Assembly (NCBI RefSeq): GCF_000953825.1
Contig: NZ_BBUL01000016.1
Span: 1-48,984 of the forward strand
Length of the DNA stretch: 48,984 bases
Direction of reading: 5' to 3'
DNA from: Cellvibrio sp. OA-2007
GTDB lineage: Bacteria > Pseudomonadota > Gammaproteobacteria > Pseudomonadales > Cellvibrionaceae
The translations under genes were made by a program, and so were the position numbers. Under the pieces are notes generated by a model, which had not been told where the DNA came from, made no database searches, and saw only the letters and a list, made by a program, of their open reading frames with translations. Positions 35,487-44,577 of the stretch are shown here, in pieces. Numbering within the stretch: position 1 is the stretch's first letter; the number at the start of each line of letters is the position of its first letter.

Positions 35487-38426
35487 TTATTGGCAGGCTT
35501 CACAATCCGGGTTATCGATTGAACAGGCCAATGGCACTGGCGCTGCTTGAGCAAAGCTGGCTTCGTTCACCTCTGACACCGGCGGTTTTGCTGCCGCCGG
35601 TGCGGCGGATAAACCACCCGCGCCGCCAGACGATACCGCGTTTAATGAGCCGGTATTGATGGTGGACTTCTCTGTGGTAGTCGCTGCCAAGGCACGTAGG
35701 TAATACGTAGTCTTTAAGCCGCTGAACCATGCCATGCGATAAGTAATGTCTAATTTTTTACCGTTAGCGCCCGCGATGTAGAGGTTCAAGCTCTGTGCTT
35801 GGTCGATCCACTTTTGGCGGCGGCTAGCGGCTTCTACGATCCATTTGGGTTCTACTTCAAACGCGGTGGAGTAGATGGCTTTGAGGTCGGCCGGGATACG
35901 GTCGATCTTTTGCAGTGAGCCTTCGTAGTATTTCAAATCGTTAACCATTACCGAATCCCACAGGCCGCGCTCTTTCAAGTCGTGCACCAGGTGCGGGTTA
36001 ACTACGGTGAATTCGCCGGAGAGGTTGGATTTCACATAGAGGTTTTGGTAAGTCGGCTCAATTGACTGAGTCACGCCGGTGATGTTGGAAATGGTTGCCG
36101 TTGGTGCAATCGCCATCACGTTGGAGTTACGCATACCGGTGCTTTTTACTTGTGCACGCAGAGTCGCCCAATCGAGGGTTTGGCTGCGGTCGACTTTGAT
36201 GTAATTCTCGCCACGGTTTTGTGCCAGTAGTTCGATAGAGTCGATGGGCAGAATACCTTTGCTCCACAAAGAACCGTCAAAGGTAGAGTACTTGCCGCGC
36301 TCGGCCGCCAAGTCGCTGGAAGCTTTGATCGCGTAGTAGCTGACCGCTTCCATAGAGGTGTCGGCAAAATCAACTGCTTGTTGCGAGCTGTAGGCGATAC
36401 GTTGTGCGTAAAGTGCATCCTGGAAGCCCATGATGCCGAGGCCGATAGGGCGGTGACGCAGGTTGGACTGTTTGGAGGTGTCCACGGCGTAGTAGTTAAT
36501 GTCGATCACGTTATCCAGCATGCGGATCGCAGTTTTAACGGTGCGCTCCAGTTTGGCTTGATCGAGTTTGCCGTCCACAATGTGTTGCGCCAGGTTGATG
36601 GAGCCGAGGTTACATACCGCGATTTCATCATTGGCCTTGGTGTTCAAGGTGATTTCGGTACACAAGTTAGATGAGTGAACCACGCCAACATGCTGCTGTG
36701 GGCTGCGCAGGTTGCATGGGTCTTTAAAGGTGATCCACGGGTGGCCGGTTTCAAACAGCATGCCCAGCATTTTGCGCCACAGGTCTAATGCGCGCACGGT
36801 TTTGAATACTTTGATGCGGCCAGCAGCAGCTTCAGCTTCATAGAATGCGTAGCGCTCTTCAAAAGCTTTGCCGTACAGATCATGTAAATCAGGAACGTCG
36901 TTCGGCGAGAACAGGGTCCAGGGCTGGTCGTCAAATACACGCTTCATAAAGGTGTCTGGCACCCAGTTTGCGGTATTCATATCGTGGGTGCGGCGGCGGT
37001 CATCACCGGTGTTTTTACGCAGCTCAAGGAATTCCTCGACATCCATATGCCAGGTTTCCAGGTAGGCACACACAGCGCCTTTGCGCTTGCCGCCCTGGTT
37101 TACCGCTACGGCGGTGTCGTTGGCCACTTTCAGGAAGGGAACTACACCTTGTGATTTACCGTTGGTGCCTTTGATGTAAGCGCCCAATGCGCGCACTGGC
37201 GTCCAGTCATTACCCAAACCGCCGGCGAATTTGCTCAGCATGGCGTTGTCTTGCATGGCGCCGTAAATACCGTGCAGGTCGTCTGGTACGGTGGTCAGGT
37301 AGCAAGAGGACAACTGCGGGCGCAGAGTACCGGAGTTGAACAGGGTTGGGGTAGAGCTCATGTAATCGAAGGAAGACAGCAGGCGATAGAACTCAATCGC
37401 GCGGTCTTCGCGGTTCTCTTCTTGAATCGCCAAGCCCATAGCAACGCGCATAAAGAAAATTTGCGGCAGTTCGATGCGAGTATCGTTGCTGTGGATGAAG
37501 TAGCGGTCGTACAGGGTTTGCAGACCGAGGTAGGTGAATTGCAAATCGCGCTCGGCGATCAAGGCTTTGCCCAGTTTATCCAAGTCAAAGTTTTGCAGTT
37601 CGGGGGAGATCAACTCCAGCTCAATGCCCTTTTTAATATAAAGCGGCAGAGTTTGCGCATAGAGGGTTTCCATATCCGCTTGGGTCGCAGAAGTGGCAAC
37701 ACCAAAGAAGCTCAGGGCTTCGGCGCGCAGTTTGTCCATCAACAGGCGAGCGGTCACAAAGGAGTAGTTAGGCTCTTTTTCTACCAGGGTGCGGGCGGTG
37801 ATCACCAGTGAGGTGTTCACGTCTTTTTCCGCTACGCCATCGTAGAGGTTGCGCATGGCTTCATCGAGAATCGCCTTCTCGGATACACCGGCCAAGCCTT
37901 CACAGGCTTCACGCACGATGGTGCGCATACGGCCAATATCGAGCAGGGAGCGGGTGCCGTCGGCCAGAATCACGTTCAGTGCGGGGTAATCTGGGTCCGG
38001 CTCTAGTGATACCGGTTTTTTCTGGGCGCGCAGGCGGGCGTGTTCTTCGCGGTAGAGCACGTAATCACGGGCGACTTTTTGTTCGCCCGAGCGCATCAGG
38101 ATCAGTTCAACCTGATCTTGAATCTCTTCGATATGAATAGTGCCGCCCGATGGCATGCGGCGCTTAAAGGTGGCGGTAATTTGTTGCGTCAGGCTTTCAA
38201 CCATCTCGCGCACGCGTGTAGACGCAGCGGCTTTGCCACCTTCTACCGCCAAAAACGCTTTGGTCATGGCGATGGCGATTTTACTGGCATCAAAAGGAAC
38301 CACCGTTCCGTTGCGCTTGATCACGCGCAATTGCCCCGGCGCTGTTGCTGCAAGGCTCGACGAGCCGCCGTGGATTTCGTGTTGGATATTGGTTGTACCG
38401 GTGGTTTGTTCAATGTCGGTGTGCAT
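35487..38426 (-). CDS. nrdA: Ribonucleotide reductase class Ia alpha subunit
   Basis: Catalytic subunit making deoxyribonucleotides. At 979 residues it is larger than E. coli NrdA (761) because of two N-terminal ATP-cone regions. The first is at about residues 32-135 ('LRVIKRNGTVVPFDASKIAIA'). The second, at about 150-250 ('LNVILADGTRSLLDIGRMRT'), resembles the Pseudomonas arrangement. Core motifs are 'LSSCYLTTVPDDLHGIY', 'SSNLCTEITLNTK' and 'AVCNLGSINLAQHI', which hold the active-site cysteines. The C-terminal redox pair is in 'DNPDCEACQ'. GGGAG lies upstream of the ATG. The distal ATP cones allow dATP feedback control. Confidence 0.97.
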   Translation of the reverse strand: MHTDIEQTTGTTNIQHEIHGGSSSLAATAPGQLRVIKRNGTVVPFDASKIAIAMTKAFLAVEGGKAAASTRVREMVESLTQQITATFKRRMPSGGTIHIEEIQDQVELILMRSGEQKVARDYVLYREEHARLRAQKKPVSLEPDPDYPALNVILADGTRSLLDIGRMRTIVREACEGLAGVSEKAILDEAMRNLYDGVAEKDVNTSLVITARTLVEKEPNYSFVTARLLMDKLRAEALSFFGVATSATQADMETLYAQTLPLYIKKGIELELISPELQNFDLDKLGKALIAERDLQFTYLGLQTLYDRYFIHSNDTRIELPQIFFMRVAMGLAIQEENREDRAIEFYRLLSSFDYMSSTPTLFNSGTLRPQLSSCYLTTVPDDLHGIYGAMQDNAMLSKFAGGLGNDWTPVRALGAYIKGTNGKSQGVVPFLKVANDTAVAVNQGGKRKGAVCAYLETWHMDVEEFLELRKNTGDDRRRTHDMNTANWVPDTFMKRVFDDQPWTLFSPNDVPDLHDLYGKAFEERYAFYEAEAAAGRIKVFKTVRALDLWRKMLGMLFETGHPWITFKDPCNLRSPQQHVGVVHSSNLCTEITLNTKANDEIAVCNLGSINLAQHIVDGKLDQAKLERTVKTAIRMLDNVIDINYYAVDTSKQSNLRHRPIGLGIMGFQDALYAQRIAYSSQQAVDFADTSMEAVSYYAIKASSDLAAERGKYSTFDGSLWSKGILPIDSIELLAQNRGENYIKVDRSQTLDWATLRAQVKSTGMRNSNVMAIAPTATISNITGVTQSIEPTYQNLYVKSNLSGEFTVVNPHLVHDLKERGLWDSVMVNDLKYYEGSLQKIDRIPADLKAIYSTAFEVEPKWIVEAASRRQKWIDQAQSLNLYIAGANGKKLDITYRMAWFSGLKTTYYLRALAATTTEKSTINTGSLNAVSSGGAGGLSAAPAAAKPPVSEVNEASFAQAAPVPLACSIDNPDCEACQ

Positions 38427-38614
38427 AGACGTCTCCCGCGTGAGGTCATTCCTGGTTGAATTTGTTACGTGATAAAAAATACTGCTGACTAGCCTTGCTA
38501 TCTTGTTGACCCAGCTTACTTGCTGACCCGCTTATCCGCCGGTTCGCCCTTAATAGGGAGCGGCTTCCGTTATTAAAATCAGGGTTCAGAACACCGTTTT
38601 CTGCTGATTTTGTC

Positions 38615-38632
38615 ACCACTAGATATAGTGGT
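38615..38632 (-). promoter_or_regulatory. NrdR-box-like palindrome upstream of nrdA
   Basis: ACCACTA-GATA-TAGTGGT, a perfect 7-bp inverted repeat around an A/T centre, fits the NrdR box pattern (aCaCwAtATaTwGtgt) in size and core. It lies 189 bases upstream of the nrdA start. NrdR normally binds two boxes about 31 bases apart, and I find no convincing partner at that distance. A weaker relative, ACCTATATCTAGGGGT, lies about 200 bases further away (38818-38833). Confidence 0.55.
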
Positions 38633-38891
38633 TACTACTCAGCCGGTTGTGCCCATACTACTGATGCCTGCTTGGTGTGTTGAAACGCCAAGGTGGCCGT
38701 TAAAAATCAGGCTGTATTTACGCAGACACTGTGAATAACGTTCAATTGGGTCAAAAATCTGCTTGACGATTAGCTCTATGAACGATAGGCGCTGGCTAGG
38801 TGTTTGGCACCTGCAATACCTATATCTAGGGGTAAATCGCGAATGGGCTACAAGATAATGCGGTTATGGGTTTTATGCAAGCTTGAAAACC

Positions 38892-38900
38892 TGTGGATAA
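38892..38900 (-). promoter_or_regulatory. Perfect DnaA box upstream of nrdAB
   Basis: TGTGGATAA is the exact complement of the consensus DnaA box TTATCCACA. It lies 466 bases upstream of nrdA. In E. coli the nrdAB promoter is DnaA-controlled, so this is a reasonable regulatory site, though the distance is large. Confidence 0.55.
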
Positions 38901-39157
38901 GGTGTGGGTGAGGCCGGTAAAAACTGGGGGCAACTAGTGAAATCCTTGTAAAACAACGGGAAATCCAGCATTGCCGCGAGTCATAGCAAATATGACACCT
39001 TTTAGTGCCGCTTAGACTTTTTTCGCATGTATGGGCGGGGGTGATATGACTACATATTGTGTTTGTGTTTTTTTACGGCAGCATGGCCGCAAAAGCTGCG
39101 AATCTGCTGAAAAGTAGCCACCAGGTGAAATGCTCTAGAAGGTATTGAGGTAGGAGA

Positions 39158-40441
39158 TCAAGGCGTTTTGTAGACCACCCGGTTGCGGCCTCCACCTTTG
39201 GCTTCATAGAGTGCCATGTCGGCGCGTTTGAACACATAGTCAAAACCTTCATTCTTTTTGACGGAGGTGGCGCCTATGCTCATGGTGACTTGCAGTGGAT
39301 TGCTGGGCTCAAACACGTGTTGGCTGACCACTAGACGAAGTTTGTCGGCCAGTTCTATTAAGCGCTCCCGATTGGTTTGCGGGCAGACTAATACAAATTC
39401 TTCACCACCCCAGCGCCCAAAAACATCCGATTGACGTGTATTTTGGGTAATCAATTTGGAGATGCCAGCCAAAATACGGTCGCCTGCGTCGTGGCCGCGC
39501 TGGTCATTGATGTGTTTAAAATGGTCTATATCAAACACCAATAAACCTATTTGGGTTTTCTCGTAGTCGCCGTCAAAGAGTTTTTCGACAAACTGGTTGA
39601 TGCCTGCGCGGTTCATAACGCCGGTGAGGGTGTCGGTGGTGGACAGAGCTTCAAATTCCTTTTTCTCGATTTCTAACTGCTTGTAGTTGCTTTGCAGCTC
39701 CTCAATTTTCCGGTCGGCTTTTTTGGAGTTGATATAGATAAAGTAGAAACGTATCAGGCCTTCGAGAATGATCAGCGCCATCCAGATGATCAAAATGGCG
39801 AGATAGAAGGTCTCTGCCGGTATGCGGGTCCCGACAAATTCAATTTTTTCTATTTTTATTTGATGGTCGCCGGGAGTGAAGAAGTCAAAACCGAAGGTGA
39901 TGACATTGTTGCGCTCGGGTGCGGCGTATTCGCGAGGTACATCAAAGTTATTTATCCACCACTCAGCCACGCTAAACTCACTGAGTCTGACATAGGCTTC
40001 CTGCGTTAAGCTATTAGTGCGAATGACAGTTGACTGAAATTTGGCCGATGTTAATGGATCTCCGCGATCATAGGTGCTGTTGTAGTTGCGAAAAAATATA
40101 CGGAGGCGCTGGGTCTCGCTTAACACTTTAATTTTGATATTAAAACCATCGTATTCGGTGAGATCTATACCTTTTATGTAATTGGAGCCCAGGGTGAGCG
40201 AATAGCCGCAAGAGAAGGGATCTTCGCGGTAAAAGTTACAGCGCCAAATATCATTAGCCTCATCGATCCATTCCGCAGAAGGAGTGCCATCGCTGTGGGG
40301 GTCACCGTAAATAGAGTGGGGGAAGTTGCTGTTGGGGAAAATAGTGAGTGATTTTTGTGGAATGTACTGTTGTGCAAAAAGCGCCATGACGGTGAGCAAT
40401 CCAGCTATTAAGCGTAGTGCATTGTAAAGATTGGATTTCAT
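39158..40441 (-). CDS. Membrane diguanylate cyclase with periplasmic beta-sandwich domain
   Basis: A GGDEF enzyme of 427 residues from ATG 40441 (the in-frame TTG at 40444 is less likely). An N-terminal hydrophobic segment (about 8-26) leads to a periplasmic domain of about 185 residues and a membrane helix (about 213-240). A coiled coil (about 244-266) and the GGDEF domain follow. The active site is GGEEF (345-349) with the I-site RQSD (336-339) five residues before it. The periplasmic part, with 'YDGFNIKIKVLSETQRLRIF' and 'GDHQIKIEKIEFVG', reads like a CBM11/CIA30 jelly-roll, as in carbohydrate-binding modules. A sugar-sensing role is inference only. Confidence 0.92.
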   Translation of the reverse strand: MKSNLYNALRLIAGLLTVMALFAQQYIPQKSLTIFPNSNFPHSIYGDPHSDGTPSAEWIDEANDIWRCNFYREDPFSCGYSLTLGSNYIKGIDLTEYDGFNIKIKVLSETQRLRIFFRNYNSTYDRGDPLTSAKFQSTVIRTNSLTQEAYVRLSEFSVAEWWINNFDVPREYAAPERNNVITFGFDFFTPGDHQIKIEKIEFVGTRIPAETFYLAILIIWMALIILEGLIRFYFIYINSKKADRKIEELQSNYKQLEIEKKEFEALSTTDTLTGVMNRAGINQFVEKLFDGDYEKTQIGLLVFDIDHFKHINDQRGHDAGDRILAGISKLITQNTRQSDVFGRWGGEEFVLVCPQTNRERLIELADKLRLVVSQHVFEPSNPLQVTMSIGATSVKKNEGFDYVFKRADMALYEAKGGGRNRVVYKTP

Positions 40442-40574
40442 CAATGATCCGCAGCTGTAATTATTTGAATAGCGACGTGGTAAATAGTGCCACTTAAAGC
40501 CTTATTGCAATGTCAGGTTGAGTATAGGACAAAATTGAAATAACCAAAAAAATGGTGTGATGAAATGGCAGGCA

Positions 40575-40599
40575 ATAAAAAAAGGGGCCTAAGCCCCTT
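40575..40599 (-). terminator. Terminator of the PhoX-like gene
   Basis: On the minus strand AAGGGGC (40599-40593) pairs with GCCCCTT (40588-40582) around TTAG, followed by a seven-base T run. It lies 124 bases past the stop at 40723. Confidence 0.85.
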
Positions 40600-40722
40600 G
40601 TAGCGCAGAACCTCCCTGTGACTTCCTTGCAATGTAGTTTCCTTACTCTTAACGCTTCTTATAATGATTTGAGTGAGTTACAACTTGATGACACTTTTAT
40701 CCCCAAGTGTCTTTTTTTGCTA

Positions 40723-42474
40723 TCACATACCCTTTGGGTTGTAGATCCACAACATGTTGTTTACATGGTTGCTGGTGTCTTCACCAATTAATACGCGGCC
40801 ATCATCTAATACTTCGATGTTGTCCGGCTGGGCTATGCCGTTAGCGTCGCACTTGTCGCCAGTGCTGCTACCGTTGTAAGCACCGCCTACTACGACCGGT
40901 TGCATACGATCTACGTTGTAGTTCATGTCAAAGCCCATGCGGTAAACCGCGCCGCAACGATTTTCTTTAACTTGAATATCGCCGGTAGTGTCGGCCATTG
41001 CGCCGCGTACTTCTGCCATGGCGACATACATAAATGGCACGCTGCGATCTTTAGCGCCATCGTGGTTGATATTGATACCTTCCATTTTGTTGAACTCAAC
41101 CGTTGCGCCTTTGGCTTTGGCGGCGCGCAGGGTTTCAAGGAAAGCGACGCGGTTGTCGGGTGCGGTACCTGCGGCCCAAGCAGCTACTTCGGCATCGCTA
41201 ATATAGTTGGTTGAACCGGCAACATGATTGGTTTCGTTGATCGCATCGTAGCTATCGATCCAGGCTTCGACTTGCGCATTGGTTGCGTGAGCCAGCATGA
41301 TCCACTCGATATCAAAGCCAGCTTTGGCGGTATCGTTGGTGGCATCCTGGGTGACTTTTGCAGCGTAAAGTGTGCCTGCGCTCAGATTGCCTGCGACATC
41401 CGCGACAAATTTGTAGAAGCCTTTGTTTGAACCGTCATCCGTTAAATACACGGTTTTCTTGTCGGGCATGATCACTGGGTTTTCATGGGCAAAGCGACCC
41501 ATTGCAAAATGCTTAACCGGTACCGGTGTGGCTGCTTTGGGCTGGGTGATTTCCACTATATAGCCGTAGTCATAAGGATTGGGGAAGGTGCCGCCCAAGT
41601 AGTCTTTGATTTTCAGTACATCGGCGTAATTGGGGTAGCCGGTGGAGTAAGTCATATCATTCCAGCGAACGGTATTTTCTGCTTCGTAGTTTTCTTCTGA
41701 GGTCAGCGGTGTGCCCCAAGGTGAAACGGTACCAAAACAGTTAATGATGGTGCCTTTTACATTGCCAAAGTTGACGTTCATGGCGTCATTCACGCGCCAG
41801 GTGCCATCGTTTTGTTTGGCGATATTCAAGCGGCTTACACCACCTGGGCGATCTTCCCACGCGCTGAACAAGTAACCTTCGCTGCCAGTGCTATTGCTGG
41901 GGATGAACGCATTGAAGTCGGGGTTGTTGGATTGTTTGATGCTCACCGTGCCAGCAGGGTTGGTGATATTGCCAAAACCAAAGGGCATAGCGCCTGCGTA
42001 GGTGTCGCCTTCGCGGCCAAGTGCTTGGTAACTACCTATGGCAACTTTGGTGGTTTGTGACTCTGGTGAGCCCTTTACCGGTACCGGAACTGGAGTGATT
42101 TTAGGGTCAAGGTTGTCCAGATCGACGCCGTTCCATACACCCACAGCGGCTTTCTTTTCGTCGCCTGGCAATGTGTCGGTTGGGTGCTGGATATTGAAAA
42201 AGAACTCACCGTTGTCGGTTTTGAACATGCCGGTTAATTCGGCGCCCACAGGAATAGTCGCAAGGCGGATTAATTTAGCGGGTGCGGTGGCATCCACGCC
42301 ATCTTTTCCATTGGCGCCATTGCTGCCGTTGGCGCCAGGGTTGCCTGCCGGGCCTTGTACGCCGGCATCACCTTTAGGTCCTGTGGTGCCATCTTTGCCA
42401 TCGTCACCACCGCAGGCAGTGAGCAGAAGGGAGGAGGAAATTAACACGGCTAATATTTTTTTGTTAAATGTCAT
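40723..42474 (-). CDS. PhoX/DUF839-family lipoprotein with collagen-like tract
   Basis: 583-residue lipoprotein (start ATG 42474; signal peptide ending in LLLTAC, lipid Cys21). It is followed by about 11 Gly-X-Y triplets (about residues 26-60, such as 'GPKGDAGVQGPAGNPGANG'). The remainder matches DUF839/PhoX beta-propellers: 'NCFGTVSPWGTPLTSEEN' (iron/calcium-ligand Cys and Glu region), 'MGRFAHENPVIMPDKKTVYL', 'YLTDDGSNKGFYKFV' and 'PDNIEVLDDGRVLIGEDTSN'. Some PhoX members are calcium/iron alkaline phosphatases. Phosphatase activity is possible but not proven. The collagen-like stalk probably projects it from the membrane. The downstream terminator is clear. Confidence 0.88.
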   Translation of the reverse strand: MTFNKKILAVLISSSLLLTACGGDDGKDGTTGPKGDAGVQGPAGNPGANGSNGANGKDGVDATAPAKLIRLATIPVGAELTGMFKTDNGEFFFNIQHPTDTLPGDEKKAAVGVWNGVDLDNLDPKITPVPVPVKGSPESQTTKVAIGSYQALGREGDTYAGAMPFGFGNITNPAGTVSIKQSNNPDFNAFIPSNSTGSEGYLFSAWEDRPGGVSRLNIAKQNDGTWRVNDAMNVNFGNVKGTIINCFGTVSPWGTPLTSEENYEAENTVRWNDMTYSTGYPNYADVLKIKDYLGGTFPNPYDYGYIVEITQPKAATPVPVKHFAMGRFAHENPVIMPDKKTVYLTDDGSNKGFYKFVADVAGNLSAGTLYAAKVTQDATNDTAKAGFDIEWIMLAHATNAQVEAWIDSYDAINETNHVAGSTNYISDAEVAAWAAGTAPDNRVAFLETLRAAKAKGATVEFNKMEGININHDGAKDRSVPFMYVAMAEVRGAMADTTGDIQVKENRCGAVYRMGFDMNYNVDRMQPVVVGGAYNGSSTGDKCDANGIAQPDNIEVLDDGRVLIGEDTSNHVNNMLWIYNPKGM

Positions 42475-42650
42475 GGTTTTTGATCCCAAGGTTAGTCTTT
42501 AAAAATGGTCTTTAAAAAGAGGTTTGCGAGACACGAAGCCTAGGGATGCTGTGTGAAGGTTTAGCAACATATTTGTGTCAGTTAAATGAAGGTTTTTTGA
42601 CGCCAAAAATCTACTTATCGAGCCGCTGTAGTTGTTGTGGAAAAATAAAA

Positions 42651-42678
42651 AAGCACTGGTGCTTGCGCAGCAGTGCTT
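42651..42678 (-). terminator. Terminator of the two-heme lipoprotein gene
   Basis: On the minus strand AAGCACTG (42678-42671) pairs with CAGTGCTT (42658-42651) with a 12-base loop, followed by TTTTTATTTTT. It lies 30 bases beyond the stop. Confidence 0.85.
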
Positions 42679-42707
42679 CCTGAAAATATGCAGTTATGCC
42701 GATTAAT

Positions 42708-44384
42708 TTACTGGGGATTGCTCCAGTCCAAACGAATATCCCAGTTGTAAAAACGGAATTCCGGCGCCAGTGGCGGTTCGGATTCATCAATTGTGTCGAA
42801 TACGTTTTTAGCTGGATTCCAGGTTGCATCGCGCCCGTAGATGTAGCTTTGGTGGCGCACTATATGGGTATAGGCCTTGTTTAATTGCAGTGCGCGTTGG
42901 TGTGATGGGGTGATCAGTGTGTAGACATCAGCCGCCTTGACTTTATCTGTATCGACCATGCCGTTCCCGGTAAACCAGCGGCTGAGCATTTCCGGATTTT
43001 CGCGGAATTCACTGCCGCCACCGGCGCGCTGTAAGTAATGCAAAATTTCACCGCCGAGTTCGCTGACACTGGGGGCGTCCTGCATGCCTTTTAAGTTGAT
43101 GTAGCCCCAGCCTTGCGGGCCGGTGACCTTGCGCGCAAAGGCAAAGGTCTGGTCGATAGTGGCGCCCACTGCGGCGTGGCAGCCCATGCAAAAAAAGGTT
43201 TCTTCGTGGGTTTGGGGGCGCAGCTCACCGGAGTAGTCCTCAATAAACCCTTGTAGCATCCAGCCGAAACCGTTTTCCATGCCCTGTTCGCCGTGGTCAA
43301 CAAAGTTGGGCAGTTTTTCCTGATTCTTTTCTTTGCGCTCGCGGGCATAGCGGCCGGAAACATCGTATTGGGCAAGTTCCCGGATTTTTTTCATGTAGCG
43401 CAATTCTTTCATCCGCGCGGGCACAAAAATATTGCCTTGGGCATCGCTGCCCACATAGCGCACTGAGTGCATAAATTCGGTTTGCTCAGGGTACTGCTGG
43501 GCAATCACGGCGAATTGTGCGGCGTCGCCAAAATAGTGTTCTTGTGGTACCAGCTCAGTAGCAGTACCAAGCTGGCCGTCACCGTCTAGATCCATGCCGA
43601 GTTGCTGTTCATTCTGTGCCGCAATCGGAATGCTGGTTAATTGTTTGATGTTGAGTTCAATCAGCGCCAAATTTAAAAAGTAGAGTGCAACATCGTACTC
43701 ACCGTTGCGCTCGCGAAAGGCTTTGGGCAGACGGATCATCACATCGTCAGTCGCGCCATTTGTTGGCCAAAAGGTGCCGGGGAAGGGTTTGTAATTAAAG
43801 GCGATCCAGTGGCTGCCGTCTTTGGCGATACCTTGTTCGTCAAAGGCGTCGGCTGCAGTGTGGTAGTTCTGCAGGTCGGGAATAAAACCTTGCCAGTTGC
43901 GCGCCTGCAGTGATGGGGCGAGTTTGGTGTAGTTTTCACGGTTGACGTAAGTTTGAATGCTGTCGTCACTGATTTGTGCGAGCCAGTCATTGCGGTCTTG
44001 AAACAAATTTGACCAGTGATTGCTCAGGCCATCATCTGAAAAAATATAGGCGCCCTGTAGTCCACCGTCGTCCAGCTCATTCATGCGAAATTCGCCTTTG
44101 CTACGGTCATACATTTGATGACAGGTATAACAAGGGTTATGGCGATTCTCGGTCTTGGTATAACACTGGGACGGAATGGGTGCTTCCAGATTAGTGATGT
44201 TGTCATTAGTAACCGGTGTCTGCTGGCTGGGAGCAACTTCAGGCAAGGCATTAATGGTGGCGGTGCTAGTTGTTTGTTCTGGGGTAGAACTTGTTAATGC
44301 GTCATTTAGCTGTGGCTCGCAGCCGCTTAGGCAGCATAAAAAGGCGAGGGCGGCAGCCCCTATAACCGGTGTAGTCTGTTTCAT
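42708..44384 (-). CDS. Two-heme cytochrome c lipoprotein
   Basis: 558-residue lipoprotein from ATG 44384 (signal peptide with LSGC, lipid Cys22). The extra 17 residues of the longer frame lack support. Two CXXCH heme c sites are visible: CYTCH (C85-H89) and CMGCH (C399-H403). The stretch between them is soluble and rich in Tyr, Trp and Asp; it includes 'LDGDGQLGTATELVPQEHYF', a possible Ca-binding loop. The protein is not one of the small diheme peroxidases I know. It is transcribed separately from the PhoX-like gene (own terminator) but on the same strand, 233 bp upstream. Electron transfer at the membrane is likely, with partners unknown. Confidence 0.82.
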   Translation of the reverse strand: MKQTTPVIGAAALAFLCCLSGCEPQLNDALTSSTPEQTTSTATINALPEVAPSQQTPVTNDNITNLEAPIPSQCYTKTENRHNPCYTCHQMYDRSKGEFRMNELDDGGLQGAYIFSDDGLSNHWSNLFQDRNDWLAQISDDSIQTYVNRENYTKLAPSLQARNWQGFIPDLQNYHTAADAFDEQGIAKDGSHWIAFNYKPFPGTFWPTNGATDDVMIRLPKAFRERNGEYDVALYFLNLALIELNIKQLTSIPIAAQNEQQLGMDLDGDGQLGTATELVPQEHYFGDAAQFAVIAQQYPEQTEFMHSVRYVGSDAQGNIFVPARMKELRYMKKIRELAQYDVSGRYARERKEKNQEKLPNFVDHGEQGMENGFGWMLQGFIEDYSGELRPQTHEETFFCMGCHAAVGATIDQTFAFARKVTGPQGWGYINLKGMQDAPSVSELGGEILHYLQRAGGGSEFRENPEMLSRWFTGNGMVDTDKVKAADVYTLITPSHQRALQLNKAYTHIVRHQSYIYGRDATWNPAKNVFDTIDESEPPLAPEFRFYNWDIRLDWSNPQ

Positions 44385-44577
44385 GGTGCAGCAAATCCCG
44401 CTGAATTGGATGACAAAGTGATTGCAGCCTAACAAGGGGATGTGACATTTTTCTTGCAGTTTGGGGCGGGCTCAGCGCGGCGGGGTTTGGTGATTATTGC
44501 AGCAGTGGTTGCGTGGTTTTAGGCTGGGTGGAGCCAGATCTATGTAAATCTGCTACGCTTGGCGACATAGCTTATTA

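Larger units (their letters stand above)
38427..39157. other. Long intergenic region between nrdA and the second diguanylate cyclase gene
   Basis: 731 bp without a supported gene. Downstream of the cyclase gene (minus strand) and upstream of nrdA, it holds the NrdR-type palindrome, a second weaker A/T palindrome (38818-38833) and the DnaA box. Short hairpins such as GGCAGC...GCTGC near 39073-39099 are present without a minus-strand T-run. No coding frame with a ribosome-binding site stood out. Confidence 0.6.

Noticed and set aside
39073-39099. Terminator of the second diguanylate cyclase gene
   Set aside because: The stem GGCAGC/GCTGC exists but the following minus-strand tract is A-rich, not T-rich.
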